This document shows, in pieces, positions 18,755 through 27,713 of a DNA stretch of 53,377 nucleotides. The DNA comes from Pseudomonas agarici (GTDB lineage: Bacteria; Pseudomonadota; Gammaproteobacteria; Pseudomonadales; Pseudomonadaceae). The stretch is from the NCBI RefSeq assembly GCF_900109755.1, contig NZ_FOAR01000029.1, positions 1-53,377 on the forward strand. The letters run 5' to 3'. The translations under genes and the position numbers were made by a program. Every line of letters begins with the position of its first letter. The first letter of the stretch is position 1. The notes under the pieces were generated by a model. The model had not been told where the DNA came from. It saw only the letters and a program-made list of their open reading frames with translations, and made no database searches.

Positions 18755-20277
18755 GATGTACTCCTAGGTTTTTTCACAAGTGAGTATGATATGTTTGCTA
18801 TGTAATTTTTAATTATTCTGTATACGGCATATTATCGGGAAGGTTCTTCAGTTTAATTTATGAAATTATAAAGCTCTAAGATGAAAGCGTTCATCTTTAT
18901 AATGGGCTCCACCGGTGCCGATATTCGGTGTTTCAGCATTGGCGCCAATTCCATTTGTTATTGAAATAATTAGCGCTGCTCGGTAAGGGATACTATATAT
19001 TTTTCCGCTTGCTGGATTTATTATTTTTATTAGTTTTAGAGTTTCGATCTATTCCCCTTCCACGATATCGTTATCGAATCCTCTGCGCACTGGCGAGAGC
19101 ATTTCATTTCACTATAAAATTCTGGTTAGTACCCTAATTCAAGTTCGCATGCTAGAAGTGCATGGCGAGGCGCCGTGACCGGCCAGAGTCCGCGATGGCG
19201 AATACCGGTAGCGCTGGCCGGAGGGCTTATGACGCCAAATCTGACTGGTATATTTGCACTTCCCATGCGGTGTTAAGCGCAGGTATCGTGATGCCCATTG
19301 GCAATCTATCAACGATGCTTGCTCGTCTGCTTTGCCTTACCTTCTTGGTAGAACTCGTCACACAGACTACTAATGCAAAGGGTGTCGTTGGCTGAAGCGT
19401 ACCTATCACCAACCAAGGAGATTGACCGCATGGGATATCATATCGATGGTAAATACCCTGGTCGTTCAAATTATTATCTCAGATATTGAAAATTTGCTTC
19501 AGCATCTTTAAGTTTTAGCTCCGTGGCCGTCGGTGCCAAATTGCCCGATAGGGCGGTGATTTAACCGCCTCGACGGAAGGAGATATCCCTCCTCGCATAT
19601 TGCCAATTGGCACTTTTACCTACCTGATAATTTTTCGTTGTTTCCTCTCGTTGAGCTTCGCTGCCTGATTGCCCAGCTCTATTATTACATTTTTGTTACG
19701 CGATGCTCAGCCGCGTCAAAATTTTTGCGGAGATTTGTTGACGCCATTTATTGCCAACGGTATAACAAGATTTGTCCAGCATTTTATACTAAAGTCTAAT
19801 GCTCTCGTAATAAGAATCATACTCGATTAGAATGATAAGAAGACGGGGCTAACCAGTTACAGAGCGAGGTTCGTTGCCAGGCGGCGCTGTTGATGGTTTT
19901 GTTTACGAGATGATAAAAACTGTACAGTTTCTAAAATTTGTACAGTAAAAATTGGTGCAAGGAGAGGTGCACAAACGAGAAGGAATTGTACAGCTAGGTA
20001 GAGTTTGTACAGGAGTGGTGATATGTACAGGGCAGGTACAAATAGTATCCCAAGTGGCAGGTAAGCACACAAGGAGGAAGGATTTGGCATATAAATTTTT
20101 TTGTCACGAACCCGTTCAGCTTTTTGGTATAGGTATTTAAACATGTGCCTGAGTTTAAGCACCTGAACTAAATTGAGGATGACCTTTGCATATAGCTGAA
20201 AAGTTATCAGTTCATGCAATAAGAACTATTCTGCTCCGGTTTTGAGTCAAAAGTTGCCAAATGGCCGAGGAGGGCAA
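18755..20277. other. 1.5-kb AT-rich gap upstream of the first luxR gene
   Basis: No gene is supported. Open frames at 19162-19395 (+), 19227-19469 (-) and 19857-20219 (-) have no recognisable product. The last encodes a very hydrophobic string created partly by a nucleotide repeat. There is a short hairpin GGCGGT / ACCGCC (19552-19569). The clear structure here is a cluster of TGTACAG motifs at 19917-20040, listed separately. Confidence 0.5.
19917..20040. repeat. Cluster of TGTACA(G) motifs, possible multi-site operator
   Basis: TGTACA followed by G occurs at 19921, 19939, 19987, 20006 and 20024, with a degenerate GGTACA at 20035 and partial copies near 19956 (TGCAAG) and 19968 (TGCACA). Most neighbouring copies are 18-19 bp apart. 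The first is embedded in a perfect 14-bp palindrome AAACTGTACAGTTT (19917-19930). It lies about 240-360 bp upstream of the first luxR gene. A regulatory role is inference. Confidence 0.65.
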
Positions 20278-20982
20278 ATGTCGCGACTGAATAATGAGAA
20301 GTCTTGGGATTTTCACCGGGTCAACGTTCATTTAAGCGAATTGAATAAATTACATAGGCTTGCTCAGGAGGCTGTTGGATTCGACTATTTTTCTTTTACC
20401 CACAAGCTTCCATTGCCGGCCTCAGCTCCAATAGTTTACACCTTCAATAATTTTCCGGAGGAGTTCAATCGAGTTTACGACGAAAAACAATGCTGGAGAA
20501 TTGACCCGGTCTTTAATTATCTAAACAGAGAGGATTTTACGATCTGGAGCCTCAGTTTAGATAAGAAAAATCCTGTGGCTAAGTTACTAGAGGATAACCA
20601 GGAAATTAAAGATGGGGTAACTTATCGGTTTCCTCAGTGTAATGGTTCTATCGCTAGTATTTCTTTTGCAGGGCCGCAGTCAGTTACAAAAATGTATGCC
20701 CAATCGATATTTTTCAAAGTGTATAATGTGTACAAAGCGGCACTCAATGTTTTGTTGGAGAAGCGACGAGTAACATATAATGTGTGTGGGAGGCTTTTGA
20801 CAGCCCCGGAGCTACGAATACTCAGATTGTCGGCAGATGGCATGACTGCTGAGCAAATCGCGGTACATATTTTTTTAACTCAAAGCACTGTACAATTTCA
20901 TATAAAAAATATAGTGTCGAAACTCTGCTGTAAAAACAAAGCTCAGGCGATCGCTAAAGCTGCACTAATGAGTATATTGTAA
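20278..20982 (+). CDS. LuxR-family regulator, AHL-binding-type domain (paralogue 1, no luxI)
   Basis: A 234-residue LuxR-type transcription factor: an autoinducer-binding domain (~10-165) and a C-terminal GerE/LuxR helix-turn-helix (APELRILRLSADGMTAEQIA, then LTQSTVQFHIKNIVSKL). Of the ligand-pocket residues conserved in LasR/TraR, Tyr67, Asp76, Pro77 and Trp90 are kept, but the usual Trp60 (LasR numbering) is Phe63. The ATG at 20278 has a perfect AGGAGG four bases upstream, better than an earlier TTG. No luxI-type synthase is in the window, so it is a LuxR solo. It is 46 kb of AT-rich context away from no other quorum gene except its paralogue downstream. Likely controls island genes; this is inference. 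Confidence 0.9.
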   Translation: MSRLNNEKSWDFHRVNVHLSELNKLHRLAQEAVGFDYFSFTHKLPLPASAPIVYTFNNFPEEFNRVYDEKQCWRIDPVFNYLNREDFTIWSLSLDKKNPVAKLLEDNQEIKDGVTYRFPQCNGSIASISFAGPQSVTKMYAQSIFFKVYNVYKAALNVLLEKRRVTYNVCGRLLTAPELRILRLSADGMTAEQIAVHIFLTQSTVQFHIKNIVSKLCCKNKAQAIAKAALMSIL

Positions 20983-20992
20983 ACTTATATTA

Positions 20993-21019
20993 GGGGGGAT
21001 TTTTGCGCCAAATCGCCCC
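20993..21019 (+). terminator. Hairpin after first luxR gene
   Basis: GGGGGGATTT and AAATCGCCCC pair over 10 positions with one mismatch and a 7-nt loop, 10 bp after the stop codon. The trailing sequence is A/T-rich but has no long T-run. Confidence 0.6.
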
Positions 21020-21482
21020 TATATATTGCAAGTCATAAATTTGCTATAATGCCTTAAGCTACTATTTTTTTTGGTAGAAGCAAAAGGATTTTGCATATGA
21101 GGCGAAATTATAAATACTATCCGTGCGAATTTATTCGGGCTGAAATTATAGATGGTTTATTTTATTGACAAAAAATAGAAATCTGCAATATAAAAGATGC
21201 AACGAGAGCGATTCAGTTAGATGATTAGGTACGATATTTTTATTGCATTATTATTCGTTGAAATAATATAGCTACGATATGCTTATGAAAAATGGTCGTG
21301 CTGCTTTGCAATCGGTCTACAGGCGATTTTGAGTTAAGGCTGTTTTTCACTGCAGCTCAGGAAAACTAGTAATTTTCATAGTTGTGCGTTAACTGCCAAT
21401 GGGGATACACTGATACATAAAAATTGTGAGGGGCGTAAAGGTACGGCCATTTAAATGGCTTAGTGATAGTGACTAATTTGCG

Positions 21483-21640
21483 AGTGGTCCGTAGGGTTAG
21501 TTCGTTCAAATTCGGCTGCCGAAAATTCATGGCCAAGACGCTGTAACCAGTCATAGCCTGCTAGGACGAGAAACAGCCATGCAAGGCCAGGGGTTTGTGG
21601 CATCGAAACTGACTAACAGACTCACCATACAGGGCACCAG
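21483..21640 (-). mobile_element. MITE-like palindromic element, diverged full-length copy C
   Basis: Read on the minus strand this 158-bp stretch aligns end to end with the element at 51105-51270: a CCCTGTATGGTGAGT start, the block GTTAGTCAGTTTCGATGCCA, a middle GGCTATGACTGGTTACAGCG, and an inverted end containing AACTAACCCTACGGACCACT. The terminal TA dinucleotides are mutated (GA and CA). It is in reverse orientation relative to the 51-kb copy. Confidence 0.75.
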
Positions 21641-21706
21641 GTGGCTAGATATTATCTTGGATAATTATGAACAATAATAACGGATTGGCGACAAAAGGAA
21701 TTAGTC

Positions 21707-22426
21707 ATGGAAGACAACTTTGCTCGGCTAGGCAGATATAATAAATCCTGGGATTTTCACTGCGTTAAGTTGCACCTAACAAAGATCAACGAGATTCAAA
21801 CTCTCGTGCGAGAAAGGTTAGGGTTCAATTATTTTGGTTTGCTAATGAGGCAACCGTTACCTGTTTCTTCTCCACCCTTGTATGCTTTCTGTAATTATCC
21901 GCGTGAGTTGGTAAAACTCTATTGTGAGCGTGAATTCTGGAGAATTGATCCGAGAATCAATTCGATAGGTGATCAGGATTACATGATATGGCATAGAATT
22001 TTTCGAAAAAAAACCCATATGTATGAGTTGCTTAGTCACTTCAATGAGATGAAGGATGGGGTTACTTATTGTTTTCCATTGCAGGATGGTTCTGTTGCAT
22101 ACATGTCGTTCGCAGGTGAAACTATGGTAACAGATGCGCAAGTGCAAGCCATGGCGGCAGATGCTTATCTGATTTGCAAAACAGCTATCGACATAGCTGA
22201 ATTAGGAAAAAAAACAAAATATAAACTTGTCGCCAGTGACTTATCACCTCAGCAGCTTGGCATACTCCGCCTTACAGCCGACGGAATGACAGCACAACAA
22301 ATCGCACGCGAAATTTTTCTCACCAAAGCTGCAGTTGATTATCATTTAAAGATTATAAGCAAAAAAATGGCGTGTCATAACAAAACACAAATAATTGCAA
22401 AAGCCGCACTCATGAGTCTTTTATGA
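21707..22426 (+). CDS. LuxR-family regulator (paralogue 2, no luxI)
   Basis: A 239-residue paralogue of the preceding regulator, with matching blocks KSWDFH, (F/Y)P-RE/EE, WRIDP, DGVTY and SFAG, and a C-terminal LuxR helix-turn-helix (PQQLGILRLTADGMTAQQIA, then LTKAAVDYHLKIISKKM). In the ligand pocket the LasR Trp60 position is Leu68, while Tyr72, Asp81, Pro82 and Trp95 are kept. Loss of this Trp in both paralogues suggests a ligand other than a classical AHL, as in plant-signal-responsive solos, but the substitution pattern differs from the OryR type (Tyr is kept). The ATG has AAAAGGA upstream. Diverged MITE-like copies lie on both sides. Confidence 0.9.
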   Translation: MEDNFARLGRYNKSWDFHCVKLHLTKINEIQTLVRERLGFNYFGLLMRQPLPVSSPPLYAFCNYPRELVKLYCEREFWRIDPRINSIGDQDYMIWHRIFRKKTHMYELLSHFNEMKDGVTYCFPLQDGSVAYMSFAGETMVTDAQVQAMAADAYLICKTAIDIAELGKKTKYKLVASDLSPQQLGILRLTADGMTAQQIAREIFLTKAAVDYHLKIISKKMACHNKTQIIAKAALMSLL

Positions 22427-22644
22427 TTGATTAGAAATTTAGCTAGCTTGGACTTTTTACTGAATCAAAATTATCTTTCTGTGAGGTGAGGTCAAGATAG
22501 TCATTGACAGATAAGTTTTCTAAGAGCGTCATTGCCGATAAAAAGATCATGGTCTAGTAGCCTGGTTGGTTAATATTTTATCTATTTCAAAAAATGCACT
22601 GTCTTCGCGGTGCTTTTGGGTAAACGAAATAACTACAAGGGCTA

Positions 22645-22745
22645 CTAGTGTCTGTGCAGCTAGTTTTGTTCGTCAATTTCGGTACCACAAGCTGCTGTTC
22701 CTCCCATGTCGGATTGTGATTCGTTCCAGTGCTACGCAGTGAGTT
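22645..22745 (+). mobile_element. MITE-like element, degenerate copy D
   Basis: CTAGTGTCTGTGCAGCTAGT, then CGTCAATTTCGGTACCA, TGCTGTTCCTCCCAT and GATTCGTTCCAGTG follow the order of the 51-kb copy (CTAGTGGCCTGTGTGG, CCAATTTCG, TGCTGTTCCTCGCCAT, GACTCGTCACAGCG). The left arm is shortened and the right arm is hard to follow. It lies between the second luxR gene and the convergent propeller-like gene. Confidence 0.5.
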
Positions 22746-22759
22746 ATAGAGCTAAGTCG

Positions 22760-23716
22760 TTAATCTAGGCGCTTATCAGAGGAAATCGCAAATGGGGCGG
22801 CTCCTGAACTATAAGAAAAATCATATTCAGAATCAATAACCGTGGAGACTGAAATATTAGGTAATTTCATACTCATATCAATAGTGCTCTTTCTGAGTTT
22901 GCTGTCTCCGCCTATAAAATAGATGTATAGTAAATTATTCTCATCGTCGAGAATGATCGAAGGTGAACTAAATGCTCTGATTATGCTGCTCTCCGAAAGA
23001 TTATATTTTTCAATGAAATCTCCTTCTTCGGCGTCGCCGGATTCAATTGCGTTAAAAAGGGCGCAATACAAATTGTTATTGTTGGTCCTATATAGAACTA
23101 TATAGTTGTCCTGCCAGACTACCGCGCTAGGGCTGCCAGCGATCTCCAGGTCGTAGTCTTTTGGATTGCCAATTGTTTGACGAGTACAGTTAATCTGAAA
23201 GCTAGCGAGCTTTCCATTGGTATTGACATAGAAAACTCGTGGGCTATTTCCCGGTTGACCAACATATTGCGCAATAGATGGATAGCCAATGATGTCATAA
23301 GATTTTAGTTTTTTGTCCAGAGTGCTGAGGCTGGCGAGTTTCGGGGTGTTGTTTTCCCAGCCTAGAGAAGCCACGTTCAAGGTCCCGCGACTTTCTTGGT
23401 AAAACACATAAGAAGCTGATGATATATGAAATGGAACAATGGTTTCATGAGACGTAAAGTCTGTTTCGATTACAGTGCCTTCTTTGATTTCAATGAAGAT
23501 AATTTTATTGAAAAAATTAACAATTCGATCTTCTCTGATAACCAAGTATATTTTTTCCTTGTATCTGATGCCGGTTGGATTGGCATATTTGCACTCTAGC
23601 TCAGTTGCTTTGATCTTTTTCGGTGGTGTCCATGCTGTCTGATCTATATTAGACCTAACTAAACTCCCATAATCCCGGTCGGATTTTAATTGGAGAAATA
23701 TATAATGATAGCTCAT
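22760..23716 (-). CDS. Putative six-bladed beta-propeller protein (lectin-like), RHS island
   Basis: A 318-residue protein without signal peptide or membrane helix. It shows six repeats of about 50 residues, each opening with a small residue, Pro/Ser and a hydrophobic strand: NPTGIRYKEKIYLVIR (47), VPFHISSASYVFYQ (95), GYPSIAQYVG (144), GSPSAVVWQDNYIVLYRT (194), SSPSIILDDENNLLYIYF (250) and GAAPFAISSD (305). A period of 48-57 residues with an N(N)-turn between strands is typical of bacterial and fungal propeller lectins. Sugar binding is inference. The start has GAGG eight bases upstream. In an RHS island it could bind cell-surface glycans or the RHS shell. Not matched to a named family. Confidence 0.7.
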   Translation of the reverse strand: MSYHYIFLQLKSDRDYGSLVRSNIDQTAWTPPKKIKATELECKYANPTGIRYKEKIYLVIREDRIVNFFNKIIFIEIKEGTVIETDFTSHETIVPFHISSASYVFYQESRGTLNVASLGWENNTPKLASLSTLDKKLKSYDIIGYPSIAQYVGQPGNSPRVFYVNTNGKLASFQINCTRQTIGNPKDYDLEIAGSPSAVVWQDNYIVLYRTNNNNLYCALFNAIESGDAEEGDFIEKYNLSESSIIRAFSSPSIILDDENNLLYIYFIGGDSKLRKSTIDMSMKLPNISVSTVIDSEYDFSYSSGAAPFAISSDKRLD

Positions 23717-24984
23717 TTGTGGGGCCTCTATAGGCTGATTTATAATTTGCTCTCTGTAAAGTCCTGAAATAGCTAAGTGGTGATAAATGACGTGATTGAC
23801 TGTGATTATAATTTTACATTTAATCGCTGTAACTATTAATTTTTATAAATTTTTATGGATATGCTCACAAATTAGTGGGCGATAGTCGCTTTGGCCGAAG
23901 AAATGACACCTTTTCTTGGCCGGCATTTTTAGAGTGGGTGCTCGCCTTTTTCGGGCATTGATGCTGCAAATACGCTATCGAAACGATGACTCAAGCCACA
24001 GGAATCGCGGCTAGGTGTCATGGTCTCTCAGTTCAATTCACTAATATATGGCGTTCAGCTTCGGCACCTGCTCTTGCTTGGGGCTCGCACATCAAACGCG
24101 CGGTGGAGGTATTTGGAAATTTTTCATGAGTTTCCAGAAATCTATCAGAAATAGTAGCGAGGCTAAGTTCATCGTAGCGCATTATTGCTATATTTTTGTA
24201 GAAATAAGTCTGTTCGATATTTTAAGTGCTTGTGTTTCTAAATTATTACGCAATGAATCCTGTCGTAATCTATTAAATGGGAAGGGTAAGTTGTGACTAC
24301 TAACGATGAGCATCCTCAGGATGCTGTTTGACTATGCTGCACTTAGTATTGATGTTTATCCTATGTTTTCTTATTTTGGCTCAATGGCAAATTGCGGCTA
24401 ATTTGATATTTCAGGAGCTTCTGGAAGTTTAAAGAGGCTTTATGAGATGCTGGATAAGTTAATAAAAAATAGACTGAATTCAGTAAAAACAGCGCCCCAG
24501 CTTTTTTGATGAGTTTTCTGCCGTTAATGACAGCATTAATATTAACTGGGGACAATATTTCTCTGCATATGGCGCGTTAAAGCGTTTTTCTAGTGGAAAC
24601 CAGCTACAATTTACGTTTCGAAGGATATAGCTACTAGAGTAAAAAGGACAAAGGATGTCATTGATTTCATTTGGTAGATCTTCGGGAGTTTGTTGATGAA
24701 TATCAAGAAGGCTCGTTGTCGCTAACTGCCAAGCAGATTAGGGACTTAAAGCAAATATATGACAAACTCGCAAAGATCGATTATGAGGAAATAATACCGG
24801 CTTTTTACGTGGATGGTGCGGCAATGGCTTGCATAAGATACGAGCCTGTAAAAACCGCAAGTTTGAATTAGGCTGCGCCATAAATAAATCTGCTTTAGCG
24901 GAGTCGAAAGTAGACTCGCGGATTTTTCAGGTACTCGAGGGCAGGGGTAGATCGTGTTTGATGGCGTCAGCCGAATCCTGGAGG
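23717..24984. other. AT-rich gap at the right end of the island
   Basis: About 1.27 kb with little coding support. Open frames at 24048-24296 (+) and 24361-24555 (-) have no recognisable product or start signal. One small frame at 24671-24871 looks protein-like and is listed separately. Composition returns to GC-rich near 24950, at the 3' end of yceH. No attachment site or tRNA is visible at this edge. Confidence 0.5.
24671..24871 (+). CDS. Small hypothetical protein or gene remnant
   Basis: This 66-codon frame reads VDLREFVDEYQEGSLSLTAK, then QIRDLKQIYDKLAKIDYEEI and ends VDGAAMACIRYEPVKTASLN, a sensible amphipathic-helix composition unlike the surrounding noise. It begins only with TTG. 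An ATG with a good AAAGGA sits 16 bp upstream in a different frame, so the gene may have lost its start by a 1-bp frameshift. A weak hairpin with a T5 run (24901-24927) follows. I do not recognise the product. Confidence 0.4.
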   Translation: MVDLREFVDEYQEGSLSLTAKQIRDLKQIYDKLAKIDYEEIIPAFYVDGAAMACIRYEPVKTASLN

Positions 24985-25635
24985 TTACTGCTCCAGCCGG
25001 GTAAGTCGCTCTTCCAGCTCAGCAATTCGTGCTTCCAGCTCTGCGATTCGCTCCGCCGACACACTGACGGAACTCCCGCGTTCAGAGCCCTGCTGGCGAG
25101 CGGCGATGATCGTTTCGATATCAACCGGGTCGCCCAGGGCGTGGGTGTAGCGATCTTCGCGCTGTCCGGCCTGGCGTGCAATCAACAGTGCCAGGCCGCG
25201 AGCGATCAGGCGCTCCAGCTGGTGCGCCACCTGCTCGGTGTCCTCGAATTCGTGCATTCGGCCGCTGCGGGTCAACAGTTCATTGACTGTCTGCGGTCCA
25301 CGCAGGAACAACAGACCGAGCAATACCACCTGCGCTGGCACTAGCTCCAGCGCCTTGTCGATCCGATGCTCCCAGCGGTCGGCTCGGCTGCCCATCACCA
25401 GCCGAGTGAACCCCTGACCTTCAAGGGTGCGAAGGCCTTGTCCGACTTGGCCCTGACTGAGGTAGGTCACCGGTTCGCGGCTGGTTTTCTGGTTGCAGGC
25501 GAGGACCAGCGCATTGAGCGTCAGCGGATAGGTTTCCGGGTTGGTGGCCTGCTTTTCAATCAAGGAGCCGAGGATGCGGATTTCCGTGCTGGTCAGTCGT
25601 GATTGGTCGACGCAAGTCTCTTGCTCGGTGCTCAT
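24985..25635 (-). CDS. yceH: UPF0502/DUF480 protein, YceH family
   Basis: A 216-residue protein of the DUF480 family, common in proteobacteria, with two winged-helix-like units and no settled function. Family blocks LTSTEIRILGSLIEKQATNP, YPLTLNALVLACNQKTSREP and RGPQTVNELLTRSGRMHEF are present. The C-terminal 23 residues form a Glu/Leu-rich coiled coil. The ATG at 25633-25635 gives the usual MSTEQE-type start and family length (~215); the 23-residue upstream extension is not conserved-looking. It is divergent from the DUF1993 gene and is the first core gene right of the island. Confidence 0.88.
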   Translation of the reverse strand: MSTEQETCVDQSRLTSTEIRILGSLIEKQATNPETYPLTLNALVLACNQKTSREPVTYLSQGQVGQGLRTLEGQGFTRLVMGSRADRWEHRIDKALELVPAQVVLLGLLFLRGPQTVNELLTRSGRMHEFEDTEQVAHQLERLIARGLALLIARQAGQREDRYTHALGDPVDIETIIAARQQGSERGSSVSVSAERIAELEARIAELEERLTRLEQ

Positions 25636-25765
25636 TGTGCTGTCCCCTCTGCGTTGAAAGGCCACTAGCCTAGGACTTCCCGGTGTAAAAAGACAAGCCG
25701 CCATGCCGCCGAGCCTGTCTATAATCGCGTGGTTTCATTCCTGCCATCTTCGCTGTGAGATTCTC

Positions 25766-26272
25766 ATGACCATTTCCTTGTACGCCGCCTCCGTCCCAGT
25801 CTTCAAACAGATGCTCAGTGCCCTGAGCGATGTTCTGAACAAGGCGCAGGCCCACGCAACGAGCAAGAACATTGACCCAAGCGTATTTGTGCAAGCTCGT
25901 CTGGCTCCTGACATGTTCCCACTGGCGCGCCAAGTGCAGATCGCGGTCGATTTTGCCAAGGGCGTGTCTTCGCGTCTGGCGCAGATCGAGGTACCGTCCT
26001 ACCCGGATACCGAAACCAGCTTCGCTGAACTGCAAGCGCTGATCAGCAAGGTATTGGCTCATCTGGACAGCATTAGTGCCGAGCAGATCGATGGCAACGA
26101 GGGCATTGAGATCGTAACCCGTCCGGGCACCCCGAAAGAGAAGCGCTTCAGCGGCCAGTCGTACCTGCTGAGCTATGCTCTGCCACACTTCTTCTTCCAC
26201 GTGACCACGACCTACGCAATCCTGCGTCACAACGGCGTGGAAATCGGCAAGCGCGATTTTATCGGCGCTTAA
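25766..26272 (+). CDS. DUF1993 domain protein
   Basis: A 168-residue cytosolic protein of DUF1993, a helical family related to DinB/YfiT four-helix bundles. Recognisable pieces are MTISLYAASVPVFKQML, ARLAPDMFPLARQVQIAVDF, KRFSGQSYLLSYALPHFFFH and ILRHNGVEIGKRDFIG. The His in PHFFFH and in LRHNGVE may bind metal as in DinB-like proteins, but no function is established. The ATG at 25766 is chosen over an upstream frame extension because it starts at the conserved MTISLY. It stands alone. Confidence 0.85.
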   Translation: MTISLYAASVPVFKQMLSALSDVLNKAQAHATSKNIDPSVFVQARLAPDMFPLARQVQIAVDFAKGVSSRLAQIEVPSYPDTETSFAELQALISKVLAHLDSISAEQIDGNEGIEIVTRPGTPKEKRFSGQSYLLSYALPHFFFHVTTTYAILRHNGVEIGKRDFIGA

Positions 26273-26558
26273 TGTAATCGCCCTGGGGCGCTTGGTACTG
26301 AAGTGCCTCGGGGTAATGCCGTGTGCTCGAAGATAGCGAGCTTATGAAGAATATAGCCCCGGTGGCGCGGAGCTTGTCCACGAAGGGCCCACGATTTCCC
26401 CGGGCGCGTGTCATGGCTTCCCTTCACAATATCCTTCAGCGACAGACCATGATTCGCGTTTTGTCATAAATGCTCTGTTACAATCGCTCCATCCTCACTT
26501 TTCCTCTTTTCAGCGAGCCTTCGGGCAGTCGCTGACGTTCTGGTTTGCGGAGTTATCC

Positions 26559-27713
26559 ATGCTGTTACCCATTCTCCTGTTGTCGGCCGCCGGTTTTACC
26601 GTGCTGACCACCGAATTCGTCATTGTCGGGATCTTGCCCTCGATTGCTCGCGACTTGGAGATCAGCATTCCCCAGGCCGGTTTGTTGGTGACTCTGTTTG
26701 CCTTCACCGTGGCGACCTTTGGTCCGTTCCTGACCGCCTACTTTTCCCGCTTCGAACGGCGGCGCCTGTTCATTGCCATCCTGGTGATGTTCGGGTTGGC
26801 TAATACCGTGGCGGCGCTGGCTCCGAACATCTGGGTCATGGCGAGTGCCCGTTTGCTGCCGGCACTGGGATTGCCGGTGTTCTGGGCCCTTGCCAGTGAA
26901 ACAGCAGTGGATATTGTCGGGCCGGATTATGCGGGCCGGGCGATTGAGCAGATCGGCCTGGGCATCGTTTGTGCCACGGTATTCGGTATCCCAGTGGGCA
27001 CGTTGATCTCTGATGCGTGGGGCTGGCGCGTGGCTTTTTCGATCCTGGCGGTGGTGGCCTTGATCAAGGCCTTGTTGCTGTGGCGATACTTGCCCGCGAC
27101 CCGTTTGCACCTGGAACAGGTGTCGCTACGCGCGCAGTTTGGGATACTGCGTCAGCCCTTGATGATCGGTCATGTGATGCTGTCGGTCCTGGTCTTCAGC
27201 GGCATGTTCACGGTCTACACCTACCTGGCGGATATTCTCGAGCGCCTGGCCGGTTTCAACGGCACCATCGTCGGTTGGTGTCTGATGGCATTCGGCGCGG
27301 TCGGGCTGATCGGCAACTCCTTGGGCGGGCGCCTGGTCGACCGCCATCCGTTGATTGCCTCGCTGGTGTTCTGCGCCTTTATGATCGGTGCGATGGTAGC
27401 GCTGGTGCCCAATATTCATTCCACGTTGGGCCTGACGGTGGCGCTAGGTGTTTGGGGGGTGACCCAGTCGGCGTTGTTCGTGGTTAGTCATGTCCGGCTG
27501 ATGAAGGTTGCGCCGCGCGCGCCGGCCTTTGCCGCATCACTGAATATCGCCGGCGCCAACCTGGGAATCGGTCTGGGAGCCATAGTGGGTGGACGGGTGA
27601 TCGACAGTGTGGGCTTGGGCAGCCTCGGTTTTGCTGCCGCCGGCTTTATCCTGTTGGCGATGGTGCTAAGCCTGATTCTGATCGGCGTCAAGTCGCGCAT
27701 GGTGACTGCCTAG
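26559..27713 (+). CDS. MFS transporter, DHA1 family (sugar/drug efflux type)
   Basis: A 384-residue inner-membrane protein with twelve hydrophobic segments. The opening FTVLTTEFVIVGILPSIARD is typical of the DHA1 branch that includes SotB, NepI and AraJ-type exporters; the loop FSRFERRRLF after helix 2 is the MFS motif A region. The exported compound cannot be told. The start ATG follows CGGAGTT. Its TAG stop lies in a CTAG that is also the left border of a MITE-like element, so this element was inserted exactly at the end of the gene. Confidence 0.85.
   Translation: MLLPILLLSAAGFTVLTTEFVIVGILPSIARDLEISIPQAGLLVTLFAFTVATFGPFLTAYFSRFERRRLFIAILVMFGLANTVAALAPNIWVMASARLLPALGLPVFWALASETAVDIVGPDYAGRAIEQIGLGIVCATVFGIPVGTLISDAWGWRVAFSILAVVALIKALLLWRYLPATRLHLEQVSLRAQFGILRQPLMIGHVMLSVLVFSGMFTVYTYLADILERLAGFNGTIVGWCLMAFGAVGLIGNSLGGRLVDRHPLIASLVFCAFMIGAMVALVPNIHSTLGLTVALGVWGVTQSALFVVSHVRLMKVAPRAPAFAASLNIAGANLGIGLGAIVGGRVIDSVGLGSLGFAAAGFILLAMVLSLILIGVKSRMVTA

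Larger units (their letters stand above)
20983..21706. other. 724-bp gap between the two luxR paralogues
   Basis: Very AT-rich in the first 480 bp, with no supported gene. The last part (21483-21640) is a diverged copy of the palindromic MITE-like element described separately. The second luxR start follows 66 bp later with an AAAAGGA ribosome-binding site. Confidence 0.6.

Noticed and set aside
19857..20219. 120-codon very hydrophobic minus-strand frame
   Set aside because: Its composition is largely made by the TGTACAG nucleotide repeats (repeated LY and VQ), and no ribosome-binding site or homologue is apparent.
24048..24296. 82-codon frame in the right part of the island
   Set aside because: No ribosome-binding site, no recognisable protein pattern; AT-rich random open frame.
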